Assembly (NCBI RefSeq): GCF_040712315.1
Contig: NC_134018.1
Span: forward strand, 42,719,335 to 42,783,334
Direction: 5' to 3'
Length of the DNA: 64,000 nucleotides
Source: Castanea sativa
Taxonomy: Eukaryota > Streptophyta > Magnoliopsida > Fagales > Fagaceae
In this document: positions 1-9,948 of the stretch, piece by piece
Numbering within the stretch: the stretch's first letter is position 1
How the letters are laid out: the number at the start of each line of letters is the position of its first letter
Position numbers and translations under genes: made by a program
The notes under the pieces: generated by a model
Told to the model about the DNA's origin: nothing
Database searches by the model: none
Seen by the model: only the letters and a program-made list of their open reading frames with translations

Positions 1-1639
1 AACAATTTCCTATAGATGCAGGAATTTCACCAGAAAAATTATTGTTAGATATATCCAGTTCGATAATATGTTTCAGATTGCCTACTTCAAAAGGTAGTGT
101 GCTAGTGAATGAGTTGTGAGATAAATTGAGGTGTAGTAGTTGAAGGGCAGAAGGACCAATAAGCTGCTGGGGTATGGATCCGTTAAGGTTATTTTGTGAG
201 ATGTCCAAGAGTTGCAAATTTTGGCAGTTTACTATACTTGGAGGTACGGTTCCCTCAAATCTATTTTCTTGTAGGTCGAGTTGGAACAACCGAGTAAGGT
301 TGCCTATGAAGGTTGGTATTTCTCCAGACAATCTGTTGCCACCTAATTCCAATAGTTGCATCTTTCGAAACCCCCCAAAACTAGTAGGAATGACACCTGT
401 GAAATGATTATTTCCCATGCCCAAGATATATAAATTGACGAGATTCTTTAATGATGCAGGAATAGTTCCAGATATTTCATTGCCTCCTAAATATAATGTA
501 GTGAGTTGGGTTGACAAGTTGGATACAGAATCGGACAGAACACCTCCAAATTGATTATGACTTAAATCCAACGCGCTAAGTTTACTACAGTTTCTTAAAG
601 ATGTTAAGAAACGGAAATCCCATCTTAGAAAATTGTTACCCAAACTTAGCCAATTAAGATCCAACAAATTACCCAAATTATTTGAAACTGGTCCTAGAAA
701 ATTGTTCTCACTTAAATCAATAGATTGAAGTTGAGTTGCATTGCATAATGAAGTAGGGAGTGGCCCAGAGAACTCATTTGTACCAAAATAGAGAAATCGG
801 AGATCAGGAAGAGTGAGGCCTATGTTGGCTGGAAGTGTGCCACTAAGTTGGTTATCTGAAACCGAAATGAGTTGGAGAGATGACACATTGTAAAGAGAGG
901 AAGGGATCGTACCTGACAATTTATTACTCAAAATTGTGAATGCAAATAAGCCTTGTAATTGGCCTATGGAATTTGGAATATTTCCCACCAAATTATTAAC
1001 CTCAACATCAAAATGTGAGAGCATTGAAAGATTTCCTAGAGAAGATGGGATCTCTCCTTCCAAATTGTTTCCAGGAAGCCAAAGCAGTTCCAGTTTCGTT
1101 AAAGAGCCTAGCTCCACAGGAATCTTCCCTTTAAGCTTATTATCACCAAGTTGTATGAACCAGAGATTGGAGCAGTTGGACAAGATGGTTGGTATTCCCC
1201 CCTCTAACGTGTTATTGTTAAGAGAGAGTTGTTGCAGTCGGAACAAATGACTGACTTCTTGTGGAATTTTGCCAAAGAAGCTGTTACTTTGGAGGTTGAT
1301 GAACCCAAGAAAGCTGAGGTTTCCAATATAAGGTGATATGGATCCACGTAAGCCATGGCTCTGTAGGTCCAAGGCTGTGACTCTTTGGTGCCGACGGCCG
1401 CAAGTGATTCCATGCCAGTTGCAAAAGTGCATAGAGTCATTCCATGAGCTCAAAATGTTATATGGATCATGATCTACAGATTCTTTGAATTTGAGCAAAG
1501 CCAAACGATCAGTCTCGTTTGTTAGAGTAGTGGCAGTAATGGAGGGTTGCAAACAGAGGAGACTGCTTGTGGAGAAGAGAAGAATCACACGAAGGTTCAT
1601 TAAACGAAATGCGTAAAAATTGGTTTGGTGAAGCATCAT
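1..1639 (-). CDS. LRR-XII receptor-like kinase, N-terminal part (runs off the window)
   Basis: The minus-strand frame starts at the ATG ATG pair ending at 1639 and was followed in samples to base 1 without a stop or frameshift. It encodes a hydrophobic signal peptide, an LRRNT cap (TDRLALLKFKESV, then WNDSMHFCNWHGITC) and then about 18 LRR units of the xxLxLxxNxLxGxIPxxLxNL plant type. Transmembrane and kinase parts lie beyond the edge. The cap and LRR style match the At3g47570/EFR/Xa21 group (LRR-XII), plasma-membrane receptors that sense microbial patterns. Which ligand this one binds cannot be told. Its first 60 bases are nearly identical to the paralog at 10998-11058, so it is part of a tandem array with the two pseudogenes to the right. 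It is the only copy here that looks functional in the visible part. Confidence 0.88.
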   Translation of the reverse strand, partial: MMLHQTNFYAFRLMNLRVILLFSTSSLLCLQPSITATTLTNETDRLALLKFKESVDHDPYNILSSWNDSMHFCNWHGITCGRRHQRVTALDLQSHGLRGSISPYIGNLSFLGFINLQSNSFFGKIPQEVSHLFRLQQLSLNNNTLEGGIPTILSNCSNLWFIQLGDNKLKGKIPVELGSLTKLELLWLPGNNLEGEIPSSLGNLSMLSHFDVEVNNLVGNIPNSIGQLQGLFAFTILSNKLSGTIPSSLYNVSSLQLISVSDNQLSGTLPANIGLTLPDLRFLYFGTNEFSGPLPTSLCNATQLQSIDLSENNFLGPVSNNLGNLLDLNWLSLGNNFLRWDFRFLTSLRNCSKLSALDLSHNQFGGVLSDSVSNLSTQLTTLYLGGNEISGTIPASLKNLVNLYILGMGNNHFTGVIPTSFGGFRKMQLLELGGNRLSGEIPTFIGNLTRLFQLDLQENRFEGTVPPSIVNCQNLQLLDISQNNLNGSIPQQLIGPSALQLLHLNLSHNSFTSTLPFEVGNLKHIIELDISNNNFSGEIPASIGNC

Positions 1640-1944
1640 TTGGTTTGGAAAATCAGGGAAGCTAGTGAAATATTTGGTGTCAGGCAACCAAGTGGAGTGT
1701 TCGACTTTTATGTCAAAACCATTTGTGGCAATATCAATCGTTTATTAAGATAGAAATGATATGAGGAGACTTGACCTTAAGTCTTCCATTCTTTCTACTT
1801 ATTTTATTTTTCCTTTTTCTCTTCCTGATTTAATCAATCATCTACATCAAATTTCTCAAAAGATTTTTTTTGAGAAATTCAGTGTGTAAACAGAAAGTAG
1901 CTGTAAGCATGTAACATCACCCTGAAACTTGAATATCTCACGTA

Positions 1945-2260
1945 AACGTCAAACATGGTGTAAAATTATCTTGATCCATACATTGGATGTGGAAAAAGGC
2001 AAAAAACGAAGTGACAAGCACCGAGGTTTGCAGTGTCAAACACGGTGGAAAATTATCATGGTCCAAATTCATTCAAGGTGGAAAAGGCAACTTGGCAAAC
2101 AGGGCAGGAAAATTTGATATCTTGTGAAGTGTCAAATACGATGGAAATTATCTGGTCCCAAACATCCAGTGCGGAGCTGCTAAAACTGTCCAAGCATCCA
2201 AATTCAAATGTGAAACTATTAAGATCAATAATTATGAACTCTCCCGTTAAAGAGCCCATC
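1945..2260. repeat. Degenerate ~100-bp repeats (three units)
   Basis: Three imperfect units each begin with a GTCAAA(C/T)A(T/C)G-type motif followed by GG(A)AAATTAT and TGGTCCA-type sequence (near 1949, 2036 and 2132). The stretch 2090-2260 has a second copy at 30290-30335 plus 32120-32237, where a ~1.8-kb insertion separates the two halves. There is no coding potential. Confidence 0.6.
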
Positions 2261-2658
2261 CAAAGATTTTTAATTTGTTATTCATTAAATCATTTAAACA
2301 ACTATAAATACATGTGGATATTTTAAAAGTTGTCATGTTGTGAGTTGGAAAAACTTTCTTCCAAACTAGTTTAAAGGAAAATCGTCTTTTAAACTTTCTT
2401 AATTCTTGTGTAAATCGGATAAATTGGACAACTAAAGGGAAAAAGAAGGATTTCATCAATAAGTTAACGAGCAAATTAAGAACACTTTTGCTTATGTTAT
2501 TGCAAGTTAGCATACAAAAACATAGCAACTCTAGCAAAATACGATTTAAACAACTAAAAGAAGTCATTGTCGTTTCTATAAACCTCAGCCTCAGGGAGAT
2601 TGCCGTAATAAGCCATTTGAACAAGATGAAATAGGAAGAATACAGATGTGACTAAAAG

Positions 2659-2735
2659 GAGTCGTTGCCCTAGTGGTACACGTGATATTACCCTTATTAT
2701 CATGTAGCATGGGGTCGATGAGTCAACTCCAGAGA
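2659..2735 (+). other. Possible tRNA-derived SINE head
   Basis: The stretch has a box-A-like TGCCCTAGTGG and, about 40 bases on, a box-B-like GGGGTCGATGA, followed by a T-rich tail. It does not fold as a complete tRNA by eye. A polymerase-III SINE head is the best guess; chance resemblance is possible. Confidence 0.25.
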
Positions 2736-2858
2736 CCCCATTTTTTTATTTAGCAAGAGAGAGAGAGAGAGTTGGATCATCTATTATTCAAACATTCAAA
2801 TAAAAATATTTTTCGAGACATCAGGTTTTTAGAAATTGCATAGATTATACACGAGTAT

Positions 2859-3570
2859 TGTGGGGGGTAAAAGTTCTTAAATAAACGTTTGGGCTTTAGG
2901 CTTGATTAGTTGGTACAAGTTTGTTCAATCAGGGTCTCTAGGCCCACAGGTCAGTCCGCACTATAATGGTCCGAGGACTTGCTAAACGGTTTAGAGGCAA
3001 AATTTTGGAAGATCTGTAGGGTAAAGGTGTGATCCAAGCACCCTTTAGAAGTAGGAACGTGTGAGAAATATCTGAGGAAAAAACTGCTACCACCGCATTA
3101 AAGGCCCTGCATCTACCTTCCCGGCTGCATTAATGGAGAAATGACCTCTGAACAGTGGAATTTAGCCTTCCAGCTATTATTTGAAGACTTTAAGAAGGTG
3201 GTAGATGGGACAAGTATCTAGGAGGAAGATTTGTGTTACACGTGGATAAAACAGGGAAGAAGAAGAAGTATATAAAAAGACAAGAGAGGAAAGAAGAGGG
3301 AGATTTTTTTTTTTTTTAAACTAAAAATTGTAATCTTTTGCTTAGAGAAAGAAAGGCTATATAAATTGTCTTCGGCTTACGTCCGATGAGGTTTTTCCTA
3401 TCACATTCATCTATCACTTACATAGACTGCAGAATTCTAGCCTGTTGATCAACTTCCAACTTCCCAAACCTAGGTTTTAAACTCATACTCTACAAATTTC
3501 ATTATATAAGGCTCTTTGGGCCTAAGTCCATCACTTGTTTTTAGGTCCGGGTACAAATTATGCACTTACA
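2859..3570 (+). repeat. Solo LTR of the same Ty3/gypsy family as 16090-27751
   Basis: It starts TGTGGGGGGTAAAAG and ends TTATGCACTTACA, as the LTRs at 16090 and 26994 do. It shares their internal landmarks: GGCCCT(G)CA(C/T)CTACC, an ACACGTG-type motif, the CGGCTTACGTCCGA block, and the AGGCTC(A/T)TTGGGCCT block near the end. It is flanked by AGTAT (2854-2858) and AGTAC (3571-3575), a 4-of-5 target duplication. No internal element sequence follows, so this is a recombined solo LTR, clearly more diverged and so older than the complete element. Confidence 0.8.
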
Positions 3571-4130
3571 AGTACAACACAAAAATTCATGCATAGAGCG
3601 CATCATATTTTGCATACATGAATAAGAACCAAAAGAGGCCACCAACTGATTGTTTCCCAAAGGAGACAAGCGCGCATGAGAGCACATGTCGAGTACAAAT
3701 ACAAATGTCAAGTCTTTACTCAACAAAGATAACAAGGAGATTCCACTGATCTCTTCATGTAGTTTATTGCTCCTAGAATTCAAGTAAAAAGGAGTTATGT
3801 TCTACTAAATGTCATGATACCAGAAACAAGAACACATTTTTTACGAGACCATTAAAAAACAAATGAAAATTAAAGTACCTTATCCAATAGGGTCTTGGGT
3901 CTAAATAACCACACACACACACAAAAAACAAACCAAAAAAAAAGTGAGAATAGAAATCTATCAAAAAAAGTTTTAAAAATATTTCATGTTTGTGTTTGTG
4001 GAATATAATTGTGACAAAGAAAGAAGACATAATGGCTAGTAATTAGTTTATGAAATAATTGTCATGTGCAACTTTACTTGAGCAAATTCAAATTTGAAAT
4101 ATAGCAATACGTCAACATGAATTCTACTAG
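3571..4130. other. Intergenic, downstream of a receptor-kinase pseudogene
   Basis: AT-rich sequence with a short CA run at 3909-3921 and A-runs. I see no gene. It lies just 3' of the pseudogene ending at 4131 and may include its old 3' UTR. Confidence 0.5.
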
Positions 4131-5356
4131 CTAAGCTCGCTGCTCGCCTCTTCGGATCTTGGAGCCAAGAAAAGTATTTTTTATAAATGCAATTCCCTGG
4201 TAACTTCCTCTATATTCATTCTTTCTTTTGGGGACTCCGCTGAACAAGCCAGACCAATTTCAAGGACTAAGACTAAGCACTCATGCACATTAGCATCCAA
4301 TTGGCACTGGTTCACAATAACATGAGTTTCTTCATCTGCTTCAATTTCATTTTCATTATTATCTTCTCTAGCTACCACTGTTGTTGTTGGCATTTCTTTA
4401 ACTTCTCTTTGGAGAAGGATTAGTTCTACATTCTGAACAAGTCTTTCTAGCAATGCCATCTTAACAAAATTATGAAGATTGAGACAATCTTTAAACATTT
4501 CATCAGTGGGTCTCTTCCCCAAGAACATCTCTAGCAGAAATATTCCATAGTTATACGTGTCACCCTCCGTTGAACCCTCACCACCCATATCATACCGTTT
4601 ACACATTATGTTATGTTAGGAGATTTTTTAGATCTTGTTTAACAAAAAATTGAAATTAAATTGAATTCAAGGAAAATCACAATGAGAGAAGCCATAATTT
4701 CAAAATTTCAAAAAAGAAGAGAGAGAGAGAGAGTTTCTACTTCAGAATAATACTTTATGGCCTAGCCTAGTGCAAGGAGGCAATATCTATGGTTTAGATA
4801 TGCACAAAATTGTAGCATAGATCTATTTTGAGGGCATCTATACCATATTTGATGTACATAGTGTTGAGGAAATAAATGCTTTAAAAAAAGCAAGCTAATT
4901 GAATGGATAGCCAGTAATATCCGTCAACTAATCAAATTTATGATTATCAAGGCTTAAATCATATTTAAAGCTTTTCTTACTTTGAATTTTTTATGTAGAA
5001 ATTAAATTATATGTTGCTTGCATGTTGTGAGAGATAATATATGTTGCTTGCATATTGTGAGAGATAATCTTATTTTGATAGTAAGGTAATTACTAAAATA
5101 ACATACAACATGTTTCAAACAATTTATTTACTATATCTGTTAGGATAATTTAGGATTTAGACAATCAAAAAGACGTTACCTAGAGCAACATAGCCCATAG
5201 ATCCTTTTATTCCAATTGTGCTAGTTTGTTTTTGAGAAGAATCGTCCGTAGTTGAGAGGAGCCTCGCTAAGCCAAAATCACTTACATGAGCTACCATATC
5301 ATTATCAAGAAGAATATTGTTTGGCTTTAAATTACAATGAATGATTGGTGGAACAA

Positions 5357-5578
5357 AATAAATACCAAATTATCCAAATCATGATGTGTAATAGAATAAT
5401 ATTATATTTTTATATGCTATATTTAATTCTTTATAACGCAATAGGATAAAAGTTAACAATTAAATAGAACAAAAAAACAATTTAACAAACAAAAAATAAT
5501 AATAAATACCAAATTATCCAAATCATGCTATGTAATATAATAATATTATATTTTTATATGCTATATTTAATTCTTTAT
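5357..5578. repeat. 78-bp direct duplication inside the gutted receptor kinase
   Basis: Bases 5357-5434 and 5501-5578 are near-identical AT-rich copies offset by exactly 144 bases. Both begin AATAAATACCAAATTATCC and end in TTTAATTCTTTAT. The array starts within a few bases of where kinase homology ends, so it marks the rearranged junction. Confidence 0.8.
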
Positions 5579-6594
5579 GTTGGAAAATTTAGACCGCGGT
5601 TAATAGAATTAACAAGTTTTAAACCCAAGTTATTAATTAGATTTATTATGAATAAACCTTGTTAAAAAAAAAACTGACATCAATATCATGTCAATAATGC
5701 ACAGCGGAAAAATAAATAAGATAAGATATGATAACCTAGGAAAACCAATGAAACAAACTAGTTTCACAATAAAAAACCTAGGGGGAAACCTTCCCGAAAA
5801 GCAATTCATTATAATAAAGAGAAGTTTCTGATTTAGTACAAAACCTTTGTCCCTAGACTCTACAATCCTGGTAAATGAACTTATAACAGAAACCTTCTAC
5901 CGCTTCAGAACTTCTAAACTCTTCATTACAGAACCTCTGAACTCTTCAATATATAAACGCCACTCTTTTTACACGGATCCCAATACGTGACTAACCAATG
6001 ATGCACGGCTTCCAGTACGTGACTAACTTCACCAACTTGAAAATGATTGTTAGCTACAAAGTTCTTCACTTCATCAACAATGAAGATCAAGAAGCACTTG
6101 GTTACAAAACCCTAAGCGCAAAAGACACAGTAGCTTCTTTTAGAGAGAATAAGGCATTGGTTACATTTTGCATGTGTTCTCCTTGTATTCTTTTGTATGA
6201 CGGCGTTTAAAATAAGATTTATATATCTCTAGGGTTGTGAGAAAAGAATCCCTACACAAATACATAAACATGGGCCGAAAATCATATCTGAAAAACCGAT
6301 TTTTGTAATTCTCGATGGATACACAGTACCATCCACAACGACTAGAATCCAGAGGGATAGATAAAGCCCTCACAACGCCAATACGAGGTATATACATAGT
6401 CACAAGATATACTGAGTTATTTTGTTTTTATTGTTATAAACCTTCTTCCGCACTAACTTTGGCATCGGAGACGTTGTGGCAGGCACCACACCGGTGACCA
6501 TTTGAATGAGCTCTTGCTTCCGTCATGACACAAGAGTGTGACCGGCCCTATCTGGACGAACTCATAACGACTGACAAAATTTTCCTTCATCAGG
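5578..6594. mobile_element. LTR-like filler replacing the LRR region of copy A
   Basis: The segment begins TGTTGGAAAATTTAGACC just after the 78-bp duplication. It is bounded on the right by the resumption of receptor-kinase sequence at about 6595. It has no long ORF, and the TGTTGG start and GTTGTGGCAGGCACCACACC stretch near the end look like plant LTR sequence. No clear target duplication remains, which fits deletion of the surrounding gene. A solo or truncated LTR is an inference. Confidence 0.4.
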
Positions 6595-6739
6595 TGGGTT
6601 GCAAGCAAAGTAGGCATATGGAAAAGAGAAGAAACACATGGAAGGTATATAGAACAAGATGATGCACACAAATTGGTTTGGTGAAGTGTCATTTGGTTTG
6701 GAGAAGAAGATAGCTAGTGAAATATTTGATGTCAGGCAA

Positions 6740-7000
6740 TTAGGGATGGCCATGGGTAGGGTATGGGTATACCCGATCCATACCCTACCCGAAAATTTTA
6801 CCCATGGATACCCGAATATCAATATCCATTAATATCCATACCTGAATCTTACCCAAATTATTATCCATGGATATCCATACCCTACCCGAAACCCGAAACC
6901 TTTTTTTTTTTTTAATAATATCCATACCCGAAACTTACCCGAATCTTACCCGAATTATTTTAACTTAAAAACTAACCAATAACTTTATCTTAAAAAAGAA
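6740..7000. mobile_element. One terminus of a hAT-like element with subterminal repeats
   Basis: The promoter of copy A matches the other paralogs up to GTCAGGCAA (6739) and then switches to TAGGGATGGCCATGGGTAG, a typical plant hAT end (TAGGGATGGCAA type). Behind it are a dozen degenerate (T)ACCCGA/ATCCATA repeats on both strands, as in hAT subterminal regions. I could not find the matching opposite terminus, so the right boundary of this element is unknown. Confidence 0.55.
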
Positions 7001-7013
7001 AAAACTAATCAAT

Positions 7014-7150
7014 AAAAAATTATCGATCTTCCAGCGATCAATGTTGGGGTCATCATCCCATGGCTTCGGCTTGTCGTGCTTCCCCTTGTGCTTCATCTTT
7101 GGCTGCTGTGAAATGTCGCCATTGTTCTCATGCTCCATCGCCCAATTCAT
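7014..7150 (-). pseudogene. KRR1: Captured 5' coding fragment of KRR1
   Basis: The minus-strand frame from ATG 7150 reads MNWAMEHENNGDISQQ, then KGKHDKPKPWDDDPNIDRWK and IDNF, after which homology stops. This matches the conserved N terminus of KRR1, the KH-domain small-subunit processome factor for 40S ribosome assembly (yeast has DKPWDTDDIDKWKIEEF). Only about 46 codons are present; the KH domain and all later exons are absent. It sits about 270 bases inside the hAT-like terminus at 6740, so the likeliest history is capture of an exon-1 piece by the transposon. A processed pseudogene is less likely because only the 5' end is present. Confidence 0.7.
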
Positions 7151-7262
7151 CTTTTCTTATCTGGACAACTATAATTTTGCATTTATAATGAAATTATATA
7201 TAAAATTAACTGCAAGTTCCATCCACTAATTCTCTTGACAAAACCAATCAAGCCACTTGAAG

Positions 7263-7264
<2 letters not shown>

Positions 7265-7295
<31 letters not shown>
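7265..7295. repeat. (TA)n microsatellite
   Basis: An uninterrupted alternating TA run of about 30 bases lies just upstream of the KRR1 fragment. Confidence 0.9.
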
Positions 7296-7298
<3 letters not shown>

Positions 7299-8684
7299 GA
7301 AGTGCTTCCAAATAAACATAAGCCTACACTACCCAAAAACAAGAGCAGACTTTATATTTACCCTTTCAGCTGGGATTCAATAGTTACTGCAGAAACCATA
7401 GAAAGCTTACATAAGAAATTACATTGAGTAGCATCTAGCTAAAACGATGCAAACAAAAGTTCTCCACACTTGCAGAATGCATCTCCACTAAAGTTCTCCA
7501 GCTTTTGATTCACGTTCGAGTCCCCATCTACCGTCCCATCTCTGCTATCAAGAAATAAAGCATCAGAATTCATCTTGTGTAGGATTCACCTATATGCATA
7601 TCTTGATCCAATTATTATGTATTTGCCTGCTTCTTTACTGCAAAAGTCACTGCTTTCCTCTGCAATTCAGGCTATATTTGTTTCACCTGAAACGTTTTCT
7701 GCATTTTGTTTTTGGTGTTAAAGCAAAAACGCAAGTAAAAACAAAAACCTGGTAGCAAAAAAAGGTGCTACGTTCCTTTACAGTGCATGTCTAAATCCAA
7801 AATTTGAAATCCAAGACTCATTGACTCATGACTCAATTTAAAAACTGTTTTAACCTTAAGATATATTTATGTAAGCTTTAGAAGCATAAAGGCCTAGGCC
7901 AACTAGCTTCAACCCAACATTGCACAATGGCCCAACAAATGAAAATCTCTTAAGCTGCCAAAACTGGAAATCACAACAGCAACTTGACTCTTATTCCATG
8001 GCTGTATCACATTCAGTGCAAGATAGACTTTGGCAGAACTGGGTATACATATGCAAGTTGGAGGAACTTCTAAAGGCAATGATTGAATCGGGTAAATTAT
8101 TTTACATCATATACTCACTCACTAAAAGGCAATGATGAAAAGACACCACCACCTTAAACATCACATTGTAAACCATCCCATGCATGTGGACGATTCTCAA
8201 TGCAAAAGCACTGTCAAGAACACAAGAGATCCTTTTTTTTAGTATAATCTTCAATCCCTTGTATTATATATATAAATATTCATTAAACTCCAAATCAAAT
8301 TAATCCTCATTCTCATTAGTTATCCACTTTATCCTTTTGAAGCCAAATAAATCAATAAACTTAAGCTATCATGACCTGACCAGTCATGATTGCTTTAGAT
8401 TTGCACACAAAATTTTTAGCCTATAATAGAAATTGATCCATAAACTGAGTAATTCTACTAACTCCAAAAAAATACATACGTGCCTCATGATTATGCTTTG
8501 TAATCAACAAACCCTTGTACAAAAAAATTCAATGAGAATCCATATCACCAAAGTTGTTTAAAGTAAGAACGAAAAACACAAGTGCTAAAAAAAGACAAAT
8601 AAACACTTACAATGCTCACTCTCATCACAGTAGAATATATATATATAAACATAGACCAAAATCAAGGAAAATAATACCTGTCCA
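7296..8684. other. Gene-free stretch between KRR1 fragment and hAT transposase
   Basis: No convincing ORF, RNA gene or complete repeat. Since the transposase reads leftward and ends at 8685, this may be the 3' non-coding part of the same hAT element whose terminus is at 6740. The sequence alone does not prove that. Confidence 0.4.
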
Positions 8685-9674
8685 TTAGTCCGAAAGCTCC
8701 ATGACATGACTTTCCTCCACTTCATTTACTTCATAATCATCAAGAACAGTTTGAATGGTAGCATGTACACCTTTAAGTTCGCTCCATAACCAACTTTGCC
8801 GACACATCAATGCTTCTAAGGTATCATGATGAAGACGGCTACGGTGTGGACTCAACAATCTCCCGCTAGTGCTAAAAGCCGACTCTGAGGCAACTGTTGT
8901 CATAGGAATAGCCAAAATATCCCTTGCAATGCGTTCCAAGGTAGGATACTTACTACCATTTTGCTTCCACCAACCCAAAACATCAAATTGTTCAGTTCTA
9001 GGTGACACTTTCTCACTACTCCTTTGGCCTATGTTAGTAGTCGCATTACTAACAAACAAATCATAATCCCTCATTGTATCATCATGTTCATGTGCAGCAC
9101 TTGATGTAGATGTAGAAGATGAAGCTTGAGAAAAAATGACTGCTCTATCAATGTTTTCAATGTCATACTCCGCAAATAACTCAAAAAGAAGATTCTTAAC
9201 CTTGTCAATTTCTTCATTAGCCTTACTACCGTACATTTTATTAAAATAAAATGTCAATAACATCAATTTATATCTTGGATCTAAAACAATAGCCAAACTC
9301 ATGATGTCATGAACGTCACTCCAATATTTATCAAACTTAGCTAACATCTTTGTTGCCATTTTCTTAACCAACTCATCTTCACTTGAAAGCCACTGATTTA
9401 ATTCTATCTTCAACCGGAAGACCGAAGGAAAATAATGATTAGCCGTAGGGTAGGCAGTACCAGAAAGCAACTCAGTAACTTTATGAAAGTATCCCAACTT
9501 CTCACAAACAATTTGTGCTACCTCCCAATCCCTATTAGTTGGAGCAGACTGATACTGAGGCTCACAACACAGTAAACGGGGAAATACATCTTTATAAATT
9601 AATGCAGTTGAAAGCATCAAATATGTGGAGTTCCAACGAGTCCTACAATCAAGTACCAATTCCTTAGTCATCAC
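8685..9674 (-). pseudogene. hAT transposase, N-terminally truncated (RICESLEEPER type)
   Basis: An open minus-strand frame of about 329 codons begins inside the family at LVLDCRTRWNSTYLML. It continues through the domain before the C terminus (FDKYWSDVHDIMSLAIVLDP, then RYKLMLL) and ends with the hAT dimerisation domain (VLGWWKQNGSKYPTL, IPMTTVASESAFSTSGRLL). The BED zinc finger and the N-terminal part of the RNase-H-like core are missing. Upstream of about 9690 the sequence becomes receptor-kinase intron (compare 4861-4985), so the truncation coincides with the intron junction. The remaining frame has no stops, suggesting a recent break or domestication-like retention; recent decay is simpler. 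Confidence 0.85.
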
Positions 9675-9948
9675 TAGTCATCACAGATTCACAAACATAT
9701 GGTGTTAGGGAAATAAATGCCTCAAAAACGATGATACTTAGTCAATGGATAGTCAGCAATGTCTCTAGTAATCAAAATTATCAAGGCTAAAATCATGTTT
9801 AATGCTAGGTGCGCTTCTATGTGTGCAAGTTGAGAGAGAGAGAGAATTTCAGTATCCTCTCTTTATGGTAGTAACGCAATTGCCAAAAATAAAACAAGAT
9901 ACGTAAAAACGTTTAAGGTTTTAGCTAGAAGAATTGGAAAGATGTTAC

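Larger units (their letters stand above)
4131..6692 (-). pseudogene. Gutted LRR-XII receptor kinase (copy A)
   Basis: Three remnants lie in gene order on the minus strand. (1) A signal-peptide start at 6692-6595 (MTLHQTNLCASSCSIYL) has an extra C near 6641 that shifts the frame. (2) The kinase end of exon 1 at about 5350-5180 contains [14 protein letters not shown] and [10 protein letters not shown], then a GTAACG donor. (3) Exon 2 at about 4609-4131 contains LLEMFLGKRPTDEMF and VLEIGLACSAESPKERMNIE. Near 4184 one base is missing; reading past it in the other frame restores the family's C-terminal tail (IKNTFLGSKIRRGEQ) and a stop at 4133-4131. The usual AG acceptor before exon 2 is not visible. 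All LRRs and the transmembrane segment are gone, replaced by 5351-6594. The catalytic loop reads HCN where HCD is normal. Non-functional. Confidence 0.85.

Noticed and set aside
936..1250. Plus-strand frames over 1-1640 and 10.6-12.3 kb
   Set aside because: Shadows of the LRR coding strand; the minus-strand frame gives the signal peptide and LRR motifs.
2659..2735. tRNA gene
   Set aside because: Box A- and B-like words are present, but there is no cloverleaf or acceptor stem; kept only as a weak SINE-head feature.
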